Assembly (NCBI RefSeq): GCF_002953255.1
Contig: NZ_CP026498.1
Location: forward strand, 5,851,706-5,904,802
Reading direction: 5' to 3'
DNA length: 53,097 nucleotides
Origin: Streptomyces sp. CB01881
GTDB taxonomy: Bacteria; Actinomycetota; Actinomycetes; Streptomycetales; Streptomycetaceae
The notes under the pieces were generated by a model, which searched no databases, had not been told where the DNA came from, and saw only the letters and a list, made by a program, of their open reading frames with translations. The translations under genes and the position numbers were made by a program. Shown here one piece after another: positions 45,124-52,909 of the stretch (its first letter is position 1; every line of letters begins with the position of its first letter).

Positions 45124-45194
45124 CTCCGCCGCTAGGATTCGAACCCAGACAAAGGCCTCCAAAGGGCCCTGTGCTGCCATTACACCACGGCGGA
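45124..45194 (-). tRNA. tRNA-Gln (anticodon TTG)
   Basis: On the minus strand TCCGCCG (5' acceptor) pairs with CGGCGGA (3' acceptor). The D arm is GTGTAATGGCAGCAC. The anticodon arm GGGCC-CTTTGGA-GGCCT gives anticodon TTG (UUG), which reads CAA/CAG glutamine codons. The T arm contains GGGTTCGAATCC. The length is 71 nt including the discriminator G; CCA is not encoded. It lies upstream of glmU, in the same direction, with a terminator at 45106-45122. Confidence 0.93.
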
Positions 45195-45374
45195 TCGATC
45201 ATCAACTCGCAGCGCCCGGGGCGCTCCGACACAGACTACGGGTTGCGGCCTCGGACCTCCACCACCATTGCGCGACCGGCCGCGCCCGCGCGGGCCTCCC
45301 GGAGCTCCGTCCCCCCAGTCGAGTGAAATGCACCCACTCGCCCCCGTCGGCGTATTCCCCCCGTAACCAGGCAC

Positions 45375-45394
45375 AACCTACGATGCCGTAGGTT
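45375..45394. promoter_or_regulatory. Perfect 20-bp palindrome upstream of the desaturase
   Basis: AACCTACGATGCCGTAGGTT has 8-bp perfect arms and a 4-bp centre, and begins 60 bp before the desaturase start. The adjacent TTACG/CGTAG half-sites (45393-45405) may extend it. It has the size and symmetry of a TetR-family operator; the TetR-family gene directly downstream of the desaturase is the obvious candidate. Confidence 0.65.
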
Positions 45395-45434
45395 ACGCCA
45401 ACGTAGCCTCCGCCCCCTCCCCCAAGGGACGCCC

Positions 45435-46406
45435 ATGACCATCCAGGCCGGCGAGGCGCGCGCCGATACCGCGCACTCCATCGATCCCGCCCCGACACAG
45501 CTGTCCGCCACACGTGGCGGGGAGAAGCAGGGGCTCGCCGAGCGGGTCGCGCTCGGGCTGTTCATCGCCGTACCGTTCGCCGCGCTGCTGGCCGCCGTAC
45601 CGGTGGCCTGGGGGTGGGGACTGGGCTGGACGGACGTCGCGATCGCCGGCGCCATGTACTTCCTCACCTGCCACGGGATCACCGTCGGCTACCACCGCTA
45701 CTTCACCCATGGCGCCTTCAAGGCCAACCGCACCCTGCGGGTCGCCCTCGCGATCGCCGGGTCGCTGGCGATCGAGGGCCCGCTGGTGCGCTGGGTGGCC
45801 GACCACCGCAAGCACCACCGGTACAGCGACAAGGACGGCGACCCGCACTCGCCCTGGCGCTACGGCGAGACCGTCCCGGCCCTGCTCAAGGGCCTCTGGT
45901 GGGCGCACATGGGCTGGCTCTTCGACGAGGAGCAGACCCCCCAGCTGAAGTACGCGCCCGACCTGGTGCGCGACCCGGCCATAAGAGCGGTCTCCCGGCT
46001 GTTCTGGCTCTGGACGACGCTCTCGATGCTGGTGCCGCCGCTGGTCGGCGGGCTGGTCACGCTCTCCTGGCAGGGCGCGCTCTCCGCGTTCTTCTGGGGC
46101 TCGCTGGTCCGGGTGGCGCTGCTGCACCACGTCACCTGGTCGATCAACTCGATCTGCCACGCGGTGGGCGCGCACCCGTTCCGCTCCCGGGACCGCTCCG
46201 GCAACGTGTGGTGGCTGGCGGTGCTCTCCTGCGGCGAGTCCTGGCACAACCTGCACCACGCGGACCCGACCTCGGCCCGGCACGGCGTGCTGCGCGGGCA
46301 GGTCGACTCCTCGGCCCGGCTGATCCGCTGGTTCGAGCTGGCCGGCTGGGCCCGGGACGTCCGCTGGCCGGACGCGCAGCGGATCGCCGCCCGCCGCGCC
46401 GCATGA
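45435..46406 (+). CDS. Acyl-CoA (delta-9-type) fatty-acid desaturase
   Basis: This is a 323-residue integral-membrane di-iron desaturase. The three histidine boxes are HRYFTH, HRKHH (in ADHRKHHRYS) and HNLHH, spaced as in acyl-CoA desaturases. Hydrophobic segments flank them (LGLFIAVPFAALLAAVPVAWGW; VAIAGAMYFLTCHGITVGY; LFWLWTTLSMLVPPLVGGLVTL). The product would introduce a cis double bond into acyl chains to adjust membrane fluidity. Start is the ATG at 45435. A 20-bp palindrome overlaps the likely promoter. The next gene, 26 bp downstream, is a TetR-family regulator, probably co-transcribed and autoregulatory. Confidence 0.95.
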   Translation: MTIQAGEARADTAHSIDPAPTQLSATRGGEKQGLAERVALGLFIAVPFAALLAAVPVAWGWGLGWTDVAIAGAMYFLTCHGITVGYHRYFTHGAFKANRTLRVALAIAGSLAIEGPLVRWVADHRKHHRYSDKDGDPHSPWRYGETVPALLKGLWWAHMGWLFDEEQTPQLKYAPDLVRDPAIRAVSRLFWLWTTLSMLVPPLVGGLVTLSWQGALSAFFWGSLVRVALLHHVTWSINSICHAVGAHPFRSRDRSGNVWWLAVLSCGESWHNLHHADPTSARHGVLRGQVDSSARLIRWFELAGWARDVRWPDAQRIAARRAA

Positions 46407-46432
46407 GGGCGCGCCTGCAGCATGATGTAGGG

Positions 46433-47182
46433 GTGAACGGGAGCAGCGCAGACAGCACAGGCGGCCACGAGAGCACGCGGACGGAGGCCGCGTCCGGTGC
46501 GGCGCAGGCCCGTCCGCGTGCCGCTGCCCCGGTGGACGGGGCTGCGCCGGCGGGGCGCCGGCGGGGCGGCCGGGTGCGGATGACCGGGAAGCAGCGGCGG
46601 GAGCAGCTGCTGGAGATCGGCCGGTCGGTGTTCGCCGAGCGCGGCTACGACGGCACGTCGGTGGAGGAGATCGCCGAGCGGGCGGGCGTCTCCAAGCCGG
46701 TGGTGTACGAGCACTTCGGGGGCAAGGAGGGGCTGTACGCGGTGGTGGTGGACCGCGAGATGCAGTTGCTGCTGGACATGGTGACGGGGGCGCTGACCGG
46801 CGGGCACTCGCGGGAGTTGCTGGAGCAGGCGGCGTTCGCGTTGATGGACTACATCGACACGTCGACGGACGGCTTCAAGATCCTGGTCCGGGATTCGCCG
46901 GTCGCCCAGTCGACGGGCACCTTCGCCTCGCTGATCAGCGACATCGCGACGCAGGTCGAGGACATCCTGGGCCTGGAGTTCAAGGCGCGGGGCTTCGACG
47001 CGCGGCTGGCCCCGATGTACTCGCAGATGCTGGTCGGGATGGTGGCGCTCACCGGCCAGTGGTGGCTGGAGGTGCGCAAGCCGCAGAAGGCCGAGGTGGC
47101 CGCCCATCTGGTCAATCTGGCCTGGCACGGCCTGGAGGGGATGGAGCGGCACCCGAAGCTGGTCGGCGAGCGGAAGGCGTAG
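46433..47182 (+). CDS. TetR-family regulator, probable desaturase repressor
   Basis: The 249-residue regulator starts at a GTG at 46433. A disordered Ser/Ala/Arg-rich N-terminal 45 residues precedes the DNA-binding domain (about 46-100): GKQRREQLLEIGRSVFAERGYDGTSVEEIAERAGVSKPVVYEHFGGKEGLYAVV. The ligand-binding domain of about 140 residues includes LMDYIDTSTDGFKILVRDSP and MYSQMLVGMVALTGQWWLEVRKP. This is typical of actinobacterial lipid-responsive TetR proteins. The ribosome binding site is poor (TGTAGGG directly before GTG), so translation may be coupled to the desaturase or leaderless. It presumably binds the palindrome at 45375-45394 and senses an acyl-CoA; both points are inference from context. 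Confidence 0.9.
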   Translation: MNGSSADSTGGHESTRTEAASGAAQARPRAAAPVDGAAPAGRRRGGRVRMTGKQRREQLLEIGRSVFAERGYDGTSVEEIAERAGVSKPVVYEHFGGKEGLYAVVVDREMQLLLDMVTGALTGGHSRELLEQAAFALMDYIDTSTDGFKILVRDSPVAQSTGTFASLISDIATQVEDILGLEFKARGFDARLAPMYSQMLVGMVALTGQWWLEVRKPQKAEVAAHLVNLAWHGLEGMERHPKLVGERKA

Positions 47183-47184
47183 GG

Positions 47185-47221
47185 CCCGGGCCGGGGCCTT
47201 CCCCGTAGGGCCCGGCCCGGG
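47185..47221. terminator. Hairpin between convergent TetR and tam genes
   Basis: CCCGGGCCGGG (47185-47195) pairs with CCCGGCCCGGG (47211-47221). It lies immediately after the TetR stop and 17 bp from the tam stop, so it could serve both. Confidence 0.55.
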
Positions 47222-47237
47222 GCCTGCCCTGTCAGGC

Positions 47238-48032
47238 CTACCTCTTCCTGACCCCGACGGCGAAGATCCGGCGGAACGGGAAGACGGTGCCGTGCGGTCC
47301 GGCCGGGTAGGCCTCGCGGAGCAGGGCGCCGTACTCGGCGAGGAAGGCGTCGCGGTCGGCGGGGTCGGTGAGCCGGGTGAGGACGGGCCGCAGTGCGGTG
47401 CCCTTGACCCATTCCAGGACGGGGTCGGGTCCGGTGAGCAGGGTGCTGCAGGTGGTCTCCCAGACGTCGGCGGTGCAGCCGGCGTCGGCGAGGGCCTGGA
47501 GGTACTCGCCGGGCTCGTGGACGCCGGCCCGGGCGGTGTCCTCGCCGACGGCCCCGCGCCAGCGGGGGCTGCGGCGCAGTTCGGCGAGCGCGGTGTGGCT
47601 GGGCGAGCCGAAGTTGCCGGGTACCTGGAAGGCGATCACGCCGCCGGGTTCCAGTGCGGCGGCCCAGCGCGGCAGCAGTCCGATGTGGCCGTCGATCCAC
47701 TGCAGGGCGGCGTTCGAGACGATCAGGTCGGGCTTCGCGTCCGCCGGGTCGTACGTGCCCGCGTCGGCGAGCAGGTAGCCGGCGGTGGGTTCGCCGGTGG
47801 TGCGGGCGGTGGCGAGCATCTCGGCGGAGTTGTCGATGCCGGTGATCCGGGCGCCGGGCCAGCGCTCGCGCAGGACGGCGGTGGAGTTGCCGGGGCCGCA
47901 GCCGATGTCGAGGACGGTGGCGGCGGGTTCGTGCGGGACGGCGGGGACGCGGGCGAGCAGGTCGCGGAGCGGGCGGGTCCGTTCGTCGGCGAAGCGCAGG
48001 TACTGTTCCGGGTCCCAGACGGGGGTGGTCAT
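47238..48032 (-). CDS. tam: Trans-aconitate 2-methyltransferase
   Basis: The 264-residue SAM-dependent methyltransferase starts at the ATG at 48032 (MTTPVWDPEQYLRFADERTRPLRDLLARV). Motif I is VLDIGCGPGNSTAVLRERWPGARITGIDNSAEML. LIVSNAALQWIDGH and GGVIAFQVPGNFGSPSHT are diagnostic of the Tam family. Tam methylates trans-aconitate, a spontaneous inhibitor of aconitase, and thereby protects the TCA cycle. The divergent gene encodes the MarR-family regulator TamR, and two near-palindromic operators separate them. This matches the characterised S. coelicolor tam-tamR pair. Length and motifs are complete. Confidence 0.93.
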   Translation of the reverse strand: MTTPVWDPEQYLRFADERTRPLRDLLARVPAVPHEPAATVLDIGCGPGNSTAVLRERWPGARITGIDNSAEMLATARTTGEPTAGYLLADAGTYDPADAKPDLIVSNAALQWIDGHIGLLPRWAAALEPGGVIAFQVPGNFGSPSHTALAELRRSPRWRGAVGEDTARAGVHEPGEYLQALADAGCTADVWETTCSTLLTGPDPVLEWVKGTALRPVLTRLTDPADRDAFLAEYGALLREAYPAGPHGTVFPFRRIFAVGVRKR

Positions 48033-48047
48033 GGTGGGCCTCACAAG

Positions 48048-48065
48048 TATCTCGACATCAAGATA
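48048..48065. promoter_or_regulatory. TamR operator 1
   Basis: TATCTCGACATCAAGATA is an 18-bp near-perfect palindrome of the type bound by UrtA/TamR-like MarR proteins. It starts 15 bp upstream of the tam ATG. Confidence 0.8.
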
Positions 48066-48089
48066 TCCAGACGCAGCTTCCACGTTACA

Positions 48090-48107
48090 TTTCTCGACGT
48101 CAAGAGA
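48090..48107. promoter_or_regulatory. TamR operator 2
   Basis: TTTCTCGACGTCAAGAGA shares the TCTCGACrTCAAGA core with operator 1 and lies 42 bp away (about four helical turns), 36 bp upstream of the tamR start. The pair implies joint control of both divergent promoters. Confidence 0.75.
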
Positions 48108-48143
48108 CTTCACATCGACACATCCCCCGATACACTGATCGTC

Positions 48144-48641
48144 ATGGAGGACGAGGTCGACCGCCTGGTCGCAGCATGGCGCCGAGAGCGCCCCGACCTC
48201 GACGTGGAACCGCTTGAGGTGCTCAGCCGGGTCAGCCGGCTCGCCCGGCACCTCGACCGCGCCCGCCGGACGGCCTTCGCCGAGCACGGCCTGGAGCCCT
48301 GGGAGTTCGACGTGCTGACGGCTCTGCGACGGGCCGGCTCCCCGTACCAGCTCTCCCCCGGCCAGCTGCTGACCCAGACGCTGGTCACCTCCGGCACGAT
48401 GACCAACCGGATCGACCGGCTCACCGGCAAGGGCCTGGTGAAGCGCCTGCCCGACCCGGACGACCGGCGCGGCGTGCTGGTCCGGCTGACCGAGGACGGC
48501 CGCGACCGCGCCGACCAGGCACTCGCCGGGCTGCTCGCGCACGAACGCGAGCTGCTCGCCCAGCTCACCGGTACGCAGCAGGGCGAGCTCGCCGGGCTGC
48601 TGCGGCAGCTGGTCGCCCCCTTCGACAACATCCCGGGCTGA
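48144..48641 (+). CDS. tamR: MarR-family regulator TamR
   Basis: The 165-residue regulator starts at the ATG at 48144 (MEDEVDRLVAAWRRERPDLD). An extra N-terminal helix (residues 1-20) and the SRVSRLARHLDRARRTAFAEHGL region are typical of the UrtA subfamily of MarR. The winged helix lies at about 60-125: LSPGQLLTQTLVTSGTMTNRIDRLTGKGLVKRLPDPDDRRGVLVRLTEDGR. S. coelicolor TamR represses tam and aconitase-related genes and is released by trans-aconitate, citrate or oxidative conditions (established knowledge of the ortholog). Divergent placement to tam and the paired operators support the same role here. Confidence 0.93.
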   Translation: MEDEVDRLVAAWRRERPDLDVEPLEVLSRVSRLARHLDRARRTAFAEHGLEPWEFDVLTALRRAGSPYQLSPGQLLTQTLVTSGTMTNRIDRLTGKGLVKRLPDPDDRRGVLVRLTEDGRDRADQALAGLLAHERELLAQLTGTQQGELAGLLRQLVAPFDNIPG

Positions 48642-48710
48642 ACCACCCCCCGGGCCTGAGCACGGAACCCCTGCGGCCCTGCGGCACTGCGGCACAGCGA
48701 CGGCCGCGCG

Positions 48711-50263
48711 CTAGAAACCGTCCGGGTAGGGGGCGCTGAGCGCGGGCACCGGGGCCGGCTCCGGCTCGGCCGTCCGGTAGCCGGGCAGCAGCTCCGCCAG
48801 CCACCGCCGCACCTCCTCGTCGCTGTTGCCCGCCGCCGCCTCGTGCAGGCCGGTCAGCCCGCCCGCGAGGTCCTCGGGGCCGGCGGCGGACTCGGCCACC
48901 GTGGCGTAGATCCGGGCGTGCGCGGTGGGCAGCCGCTCCTCGCCCTCCGAGAAGAGCGCCTCGTTCAGCTTCTCGCCCGCCCGCAGGCCCGTGTAGCGGA
49001 TCTCCACCTCGTCGCGTCCGAGCTGGACCTGCTCGGCGAAGTTGTGCACCAGGTCGACGATCCGCACCGGCTCGCCCATGTCCAGCACGAACACCTCGCC
49101 GCCATGGGCCATCCGGCCGGACTCCAGCACCAGGCCGACGGCCTCCTCGATGGTCATGAAGAACCGGGTCACGTCCGGGTGTGTGATGGTCACCGGGCCG
49201 CCGCTGCGCAGCTGCTCGGCGAGGACCGAGAGCAGCGAGCCGCGCGAGCCCAGCACGTTGCCGAAGCGGACCGCCGAGAACACCCCGGTGCCGAGGTTGC
49301 GGGCGTCGCGGGCGTTGGCCTGCACGATCAGCTCGGCCAGCCGCTTGCTGGCGCCGAGCACGGACGTCGGGTCGGCCGCCTTGTCGGTGGAGATCAGGAC
49401 GAACCGCTCGACGCCGGCGGCCAGCGCGGCCTCCACCAGGTGGTCGGTGCCGAGCACGTTGGACTTGACCGCCTCGCTGGGGTGGCGCTCCAGCAGCGGC
49501 AGGTGCTTGTGGGCGGCGGCGTGGAAGACCACCTCGGGCTTGAGGTCGCGGAAGATCTGCTGGATCCGCGGGCGGTCGCGGATGTCGGCGATCACCAGCG
49601 AGTCGTCGGTGAGCAGCGCCTCACCCCAGATCTCCAGCTGGAGCCGGTGCAGGTTGGACTCGTCGTGGTCCAGCTGTAGAGCGCGCCCGGGTTGAACGCG
49701 TGGACCTGGCGGCAGAGTTCGCTGCCGATCGAGCCGCCGGCGCCGGTCACCAGGACACGCCGGCCCTCGATCACGTCCCGGACGTCGGCCGAGACCACGT
49801 GCACCTCGTGCCGGCCGATCAGCCGGTTGACGTCGAGGCTGCGCATGTCAGAGCCGACCACCTCGCGGCGCAGCGCGGCCAGGAACGACGGCAGGTAGCG
49901 GACGGCGGCGCCGGCCGCGGCGGCGGCGGTGGCCAGGGCGCGGACGCGCTGCGGGGCGAGGCCGGGGATGGCCAGCGCGACCACCTAGGCGCGGTGCCGG
50001 ACGGCGAGTCCGGTGAGCTCCGCGAGGGGGCCGAGGACGGGGACGGCGCCGACGGACCGGCCGGCCTTGGCCGGGTCGTCGTCGAGCAGGCCGATCGGTG
50101 CGAGGCCGAAGTCGGGTGTCCGGCCGAGGTCGCGGACCAGGGCGGTGCCGGCCGCGCCGGCGCCGACGACCAGGGTGCGCAGGCCCGTCGGTGGTGCGCT
50201 CCGGTCCGTTCCCGGGCTGTCGTGGGCTGTATGCGGGCGCGCGGAAGTGCTGTGCGGCGACAT
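48711..50263 (-). pseudogene. CapD/FlaA1-like nucleotide-sugar dehydratase, interrupted by a stop codon and a frameshift
   Basis: From the ATG at 50263 (GGAGGACAG upstream) the product begins with a Rossmann-type N-domain (LRTLVVGAGAAGTALVRDLGRT). An in-frame TAG at 49985-49987 interrupts RHRA-VVALAIPG; a single change from CAG or GAG would explain it. The same frame continues through GRRVLVTGAGGSIGSELCRQ to FNPGALY. One base is then missing near 49673-49677, and the frame moves to LDHDESNLHRLQLEIWG, VIADIRDRPRIQQIF, VFHAAAHKHLPLLE, STDKAADPTSVLGASKRLAE and RFGNVLGSRGS. The family makes 4-keto-6-deoxy or 5-epimerised UDP-GlcNAc derivatives. The usual N-terminal membrane helices are absent. 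The total, about 515 residues, would be a soluble form. Pseudogene or two sequence errors. Confidence 0.85.
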
Positions 50264-50324
50264 CTGTCCTCCGGATTTCCCCGACCTGACCGGCCTGGGC
50301 CGGTACCTGGGTGTTACGGGCGGA

Positions 50325-51224
50325 TCAGCCGGCGCCGGGGGCCGTGGTGGTGACGACGGACGGTGCGGCTGTGGGCGCGGCCGGTTCGGTCGGGCTGATG
50401 CCGGCCCGGCGCGCGACCGCGACGGCGGCCAGGGTGGAGTGCACCCCGAGCTTGCCGAGAACGTTCTGCATGTGGGTGCGCACGGTGTGCGGGGAGAGGT
50501 AGAGCCGTTCGGCGACGGCCTGCCGGCCGAGGCCGGCGACCATGCAGCGCAGGATCTGCTTCTCCCGGGGGGTGAGCGTGTCGACGAGGCGTTCGCTCTC
50601 GGTGCGGTCCCGCCGGGCGGTGGTGAGCTCCCGGATGACGCCGGTGAGCAGTGCGGGCGGCAGGTGCGTCTCGTCGCGCAGGACCCCGCGGATCACGGAC
50701 AGCAGGCGGGCCAGCGAACTCTCCTTGGCCACCCAGCCGGTGGCGCCGGCGTGCAGCGCGCGGGCGGCGCGGTGCGGGTCGTCGGCGGTGGCCAGGACGA
50801 CCGCCCGCAGCCCGGGGTGGTTGCGGCGGATGCGGGCGAGCAGTGTGATGCCGTCGGGGGCCGGGGCGGCGCCGTACTGCGGGGCCGCCGGGTGCACGGC
50901 TGCGGGCGGGGCCCCCGCCGGGGCGGGGGCCGGGCGGCGGGGCGCGGGCACGACGGCCGGGGGGCGGCGGGCGGCGTCCAGCGGGTCCGCGGCGGGCCGT
51001 GCCGTTCTGCGGGCCCCGGCGGCGGACTCGGCGCCGAGGTCGGCGTCGATCAGGATGACGTCGAAGGCCCGGCCCTCGACGGCGGCGCGTTCCAGCGCGC
51101 GCTCGGCGGCGGCGGCGCTGCCGGCCGCGCCGACCTCCACGTCGGATTCGGCGGCGAGCGCCGCGGCCAGTGCCTCGGCGAAGATCCGGTGGTCGTCGAC
51201 CACCAGGACGCGGATCCGCCCCAT
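50325..51224 (-). CDS. LuxR-type response regulator with a linker inserted in the receiver domain
   Basis: The protein is 299 residues from the ATG at 51224 (or a GTG two codons earlier); a G-run ribosome binding site fits the ATG better. The receiver begins normally (RIRVLVVDDHRIFAEALAAAL), with the phosphoacceptor at about Asp60 (VILIDADLG). It is then interrupted at about 64-123 by a Pro/Ala/Arg-rich insert before resuming DGITLLARIRRNHPGLRAVVLATADDPHRAARALHAGATGWVAKESS. The LuxR helix-turn-helix (about 212-270) reads LTPREKQILRCMVAGLGRQAVAERLYLSPHTVRTHMQNVLGKLGV. No kinase is adjacent. Context downstream of galE and upstream of tam matches an orphan regulator conserved in streptomycetes (synteny memory). 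Phosphorylation may be dispensable. Confidence 0.9.
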   Translation of the reverse strand: MGRIRVLVVDDHRIFAEALAAALAAESDVEVGAAGSAAAAERALERAAVEGRAFDVILIDADLGAESAAGARRTARPAADPLDAARRPPAVVPAPRRPAPAPAGAPPAAVHPAAPQYGAAPAPDGITLLARIRRNHPGLRAVVLATADDPHRAARALHAGATGWVAKESSLARLLSVIRGVLRDETHLPPALLTGVIRELTTARRDRTESERLVDTLTPREKQILRCMVAGLGRQAVAERLYLSPHTVRTHMQNVLGKLGVHSTLAAVAVARRAGISPTEPAAPTAAPSVVTTTAPGAG

Positions 51225-51342
51225 CGTCACTTCCCCCCCTGCTCAGACCGGGCCGGGCCCCGGGCCGAGAGCCCGGTTCCGCCGCCTTGGCCTGGGCACT
51301 CGTCCGCCGCCCACCCCCCGGATTGCCGGGAGGACCGAAGGC

Positions 51343-51390
51343 GCCGACCCCCACCGGTACCGAAATCAGCGTACGGGGGTGGGGGTCGGC
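51343..51390 (-). terminator. Terminator after the FMN reductase gene
   Basis: GCCGACCCCCACC (51343-51355) and GGTGGGGGTCGGC (51378-51390) form a perfect 13-bp stem with further GTAC pairing inside. It lies about 100 bp beyond the reductase stop and upstream of the response regulator. Confidence 0.7.
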
Positions 51391-51488
51391 CCGGTGGGGG
51401 TTTGGTGAAGTTTCGTCAGGAGGTGCGCAGTTGGCGTTACTTGGCGCCCGTGACGGCGGGGTCCGCCGGCATGGCGCCCGGGAGTGGT

Positions 51489-52070
51489 TCAGGCACCGTA
51501 CGGGCGGGCGGTGCGGGCGTCCCGCAGCGCGTGCGCCCACCAGGCGAGCTGGTCGAGCATGCCCTTGGCGGCGCCGTTCTGGACGGTCGCGTCGACCGGC
51601 TCGCCGTCCTCGCCGAAGAGGCTCCAGACGTTGTGGAAGCTGACGGTGTCGCGGACGGTGGCGGCGTGCAGTTCGGCGAAGACCAGCCGGAGCTGCTCGA
51701 CCGCGCGCAGGCCGCCGCCGAGCCCGCCGTAGGAGACGAAGCCGACGGGCTTGGCCCGCCACTCGGCGCCGTGCAGGTCTATGGCGTTCTTGAGGGCGGC
51801 CGGGAAGCTGTGGTTGTACTCCGGGGTGATCACCACGAAGGCGTCGGCGGCGGCCAGCCGGGGCGAGAGCGCGGCGTGCCGCTCGGCCTGCTCGGCGGTG
51901 GGCTCCTCGCCCACGTGGGCCAGCGGGTGCTCGGCCAGGTCGATGACGTCGATGTCGAGGTCCGTGCGCTGCCCCGCGGTGCGGACGAACCAGTTGGCGA
52001 CGGTGGGCGCGAAGCGGCCCTGCCGGGTGCTGGCGATGATGACGGCCAGGCGGAACGGGGTCTCGGACAT
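51489..52070 (-). CDS. NADPH-dependent FMN reductase
   Basis: The 193-residue flavodoxin-fold reductase starts at the ATG at 52070 (MSETPFRLAVIIASTRQGRFAPTVANWF), seven bases after GGAGG. The FMN phosphate-binding loop is ASTRQGR. The conserved VITPEYNHSFPAALKNAIDLHGAEWRAKPVGFVSYGGLGGGLRAVEQLR block defines the FMN_red/chromate-reductase family. It uses NAD(P)H to reduce FMN, quinones or other acceptors, often as a detoxification enzyme. It is divergent from a TetR gene with shared operator-like repeats, the usual arrangement for an inducible reductase. The inducer is unknown. Confidence 0.94.
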   Translation of the reverse strand: MSETPFRLAVIIASTRQGRFAPTVANWFVRTAGQRTDLDIDVIDLAEHPLAHVGEEPTAEQAERHAALSPRLAAADAFVVITPEYNHSFPAALKNAIDLHGAEWRAKPVGFVSYGGLGGGLRAVEQLRLVFAELHAATVRDTVSFHNVWSLFGEDGEPVDATVQNGAAKGMLDQLAWWAHALRDARTARPYGA

Positions 52071-52130
52071 GCGTGCCTCCAGGGATGCGCTGCTGTTCGT
52101 CACCGCCGGATCGGACGGCACGTCAGGTAA

Positions 52131-52170
52131 AGTACAACGTGTATGGCAACTAGTACAACGGTCGCTGTAC
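52131..52170. promoter_or_regulatory. Candidate TetR operator region
   Basis: AGTACAACG occurs at 52131-52139 and again at 52152-52160, 21 bp apart (two helical turns). The second copy is also part of a GTACA-n8-TGTAC inverted repeat (52153-52170). It lies between the reductase (start 52070) and the TetR gene (start 52192). Confidence 0.6.
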
Positions 52171-52191
52171 CCTGCTTTCGAGGGAGGCCCC

Positions 52192-52848
52192 ATGACCAGC
52201 CCGCAGGAAACCCCGGACCGCCCCCGTCGGGGGCTCGCCGAGAAGCGCCAGGCCATCGTGCGGGCCGCCCGCACGGTCTTCGGGCGGGACGGCTACACCC
52301 GCGCCAGCATCGACGCCATCGCGGCGGAGGCCGGGGTGTCCACCCGGACCATCTACAACCACTTCGCGGGCAAGGAGCTGCTCTTCCGGACCGTCGTCCG
52401 GGAGAGCTCGGCGCAGGTCGGCGAAGCCCAGCTGGACATCATCGACCGCCGGCTCGGGAAGGTCACCGACCTGGAGGCGGACCTCACCGCCTTCGCACTG
52501 GCCTGGCTGACCCCGCTGGCCGAGTTCGCGGACCACTTCGGACTGGTCCGCCAGATCAACGCCGAGGCCCGGCACCTGCCCAAGTCCGCCCTGGACGCCT
52601 GGCAGGAGGCCGGGCCGCGCCGGGTGCTCGCCGCGCTCGGGCAGCGGTTCGGCGAGCTGGCCGGGCAGGGGTGGCTGGAGACGCCCGACCCCGGGCGGGC
52701 GGCCGCCCACTTCGTGCTGCTGACCACGACCGAGGTCGCCCAGCGCTCGTACTTCGGCGCCTACCCGCTCGCCCGGGCGGAGACGGAGGAGATCGTCGTC
52801 GCCGGCGTCCGGGCCTTCCTGCGCGCCTACGCGGCGCCCCGCAGGTGA
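52192..52848 (+). CDS. TetR-family regulator
   Basis: The 218-residue regulator starts at the ATG at 52192 behind GAGGGAGG. The DNA-binding domain (about 14-65) is AEKRQAIVRAARTVFGRDGYTRASIDAIAAEAGVSTRTIYNHFAGKELLFRTVV. The C-terminal domain (FADHFGLVRQINAEARHLPKSALDAWQEAGPRRVLAALGQRF) matches the AefR-like group of TetR proteins. Divergent to the FMN reductase and flanking GTACAACG repeats, it probably represses both genes. It ends convergently with galE. Confidence 0.93.
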   Translation: MTSPQETPDRPRRGLAEKRQAIVRAARTVFGRDGYTRASIDAIAAEAGVSTRTIYNHFAGKELLFRTVVRESSAQVGEAQLDIIDRRLGKVTDLEADLTAFALAWLTPLAEFADHFGLVRQINAEARHLPKSALDAWQEAGPRRVLAALGQRFGELAGQGWLETPDPGRAAAHFVLLTTTEVAQRSYFGAYPLARAETEEIVVAGVRAFLRAYAAPRR

Positions 52849-52880
52849 CCTCGCGCGGGCGACCTCGCGCGGCCGCACGC

Positions 52881-52908
52881 CCCGGACGCGGGAGCGCCGC
52901 CGTCCGGG
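52881..52908. terminator. Hairpin between convergent TetR and galE genes
   Basis: CCCGGACG (52881-52888) pairs with CGTCCGGG (52901-52908); it abuts the galE stop codon and lies 33 bp after the TetR stop. Confidence 0.55.
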
Positions 52909-52909
52909 C

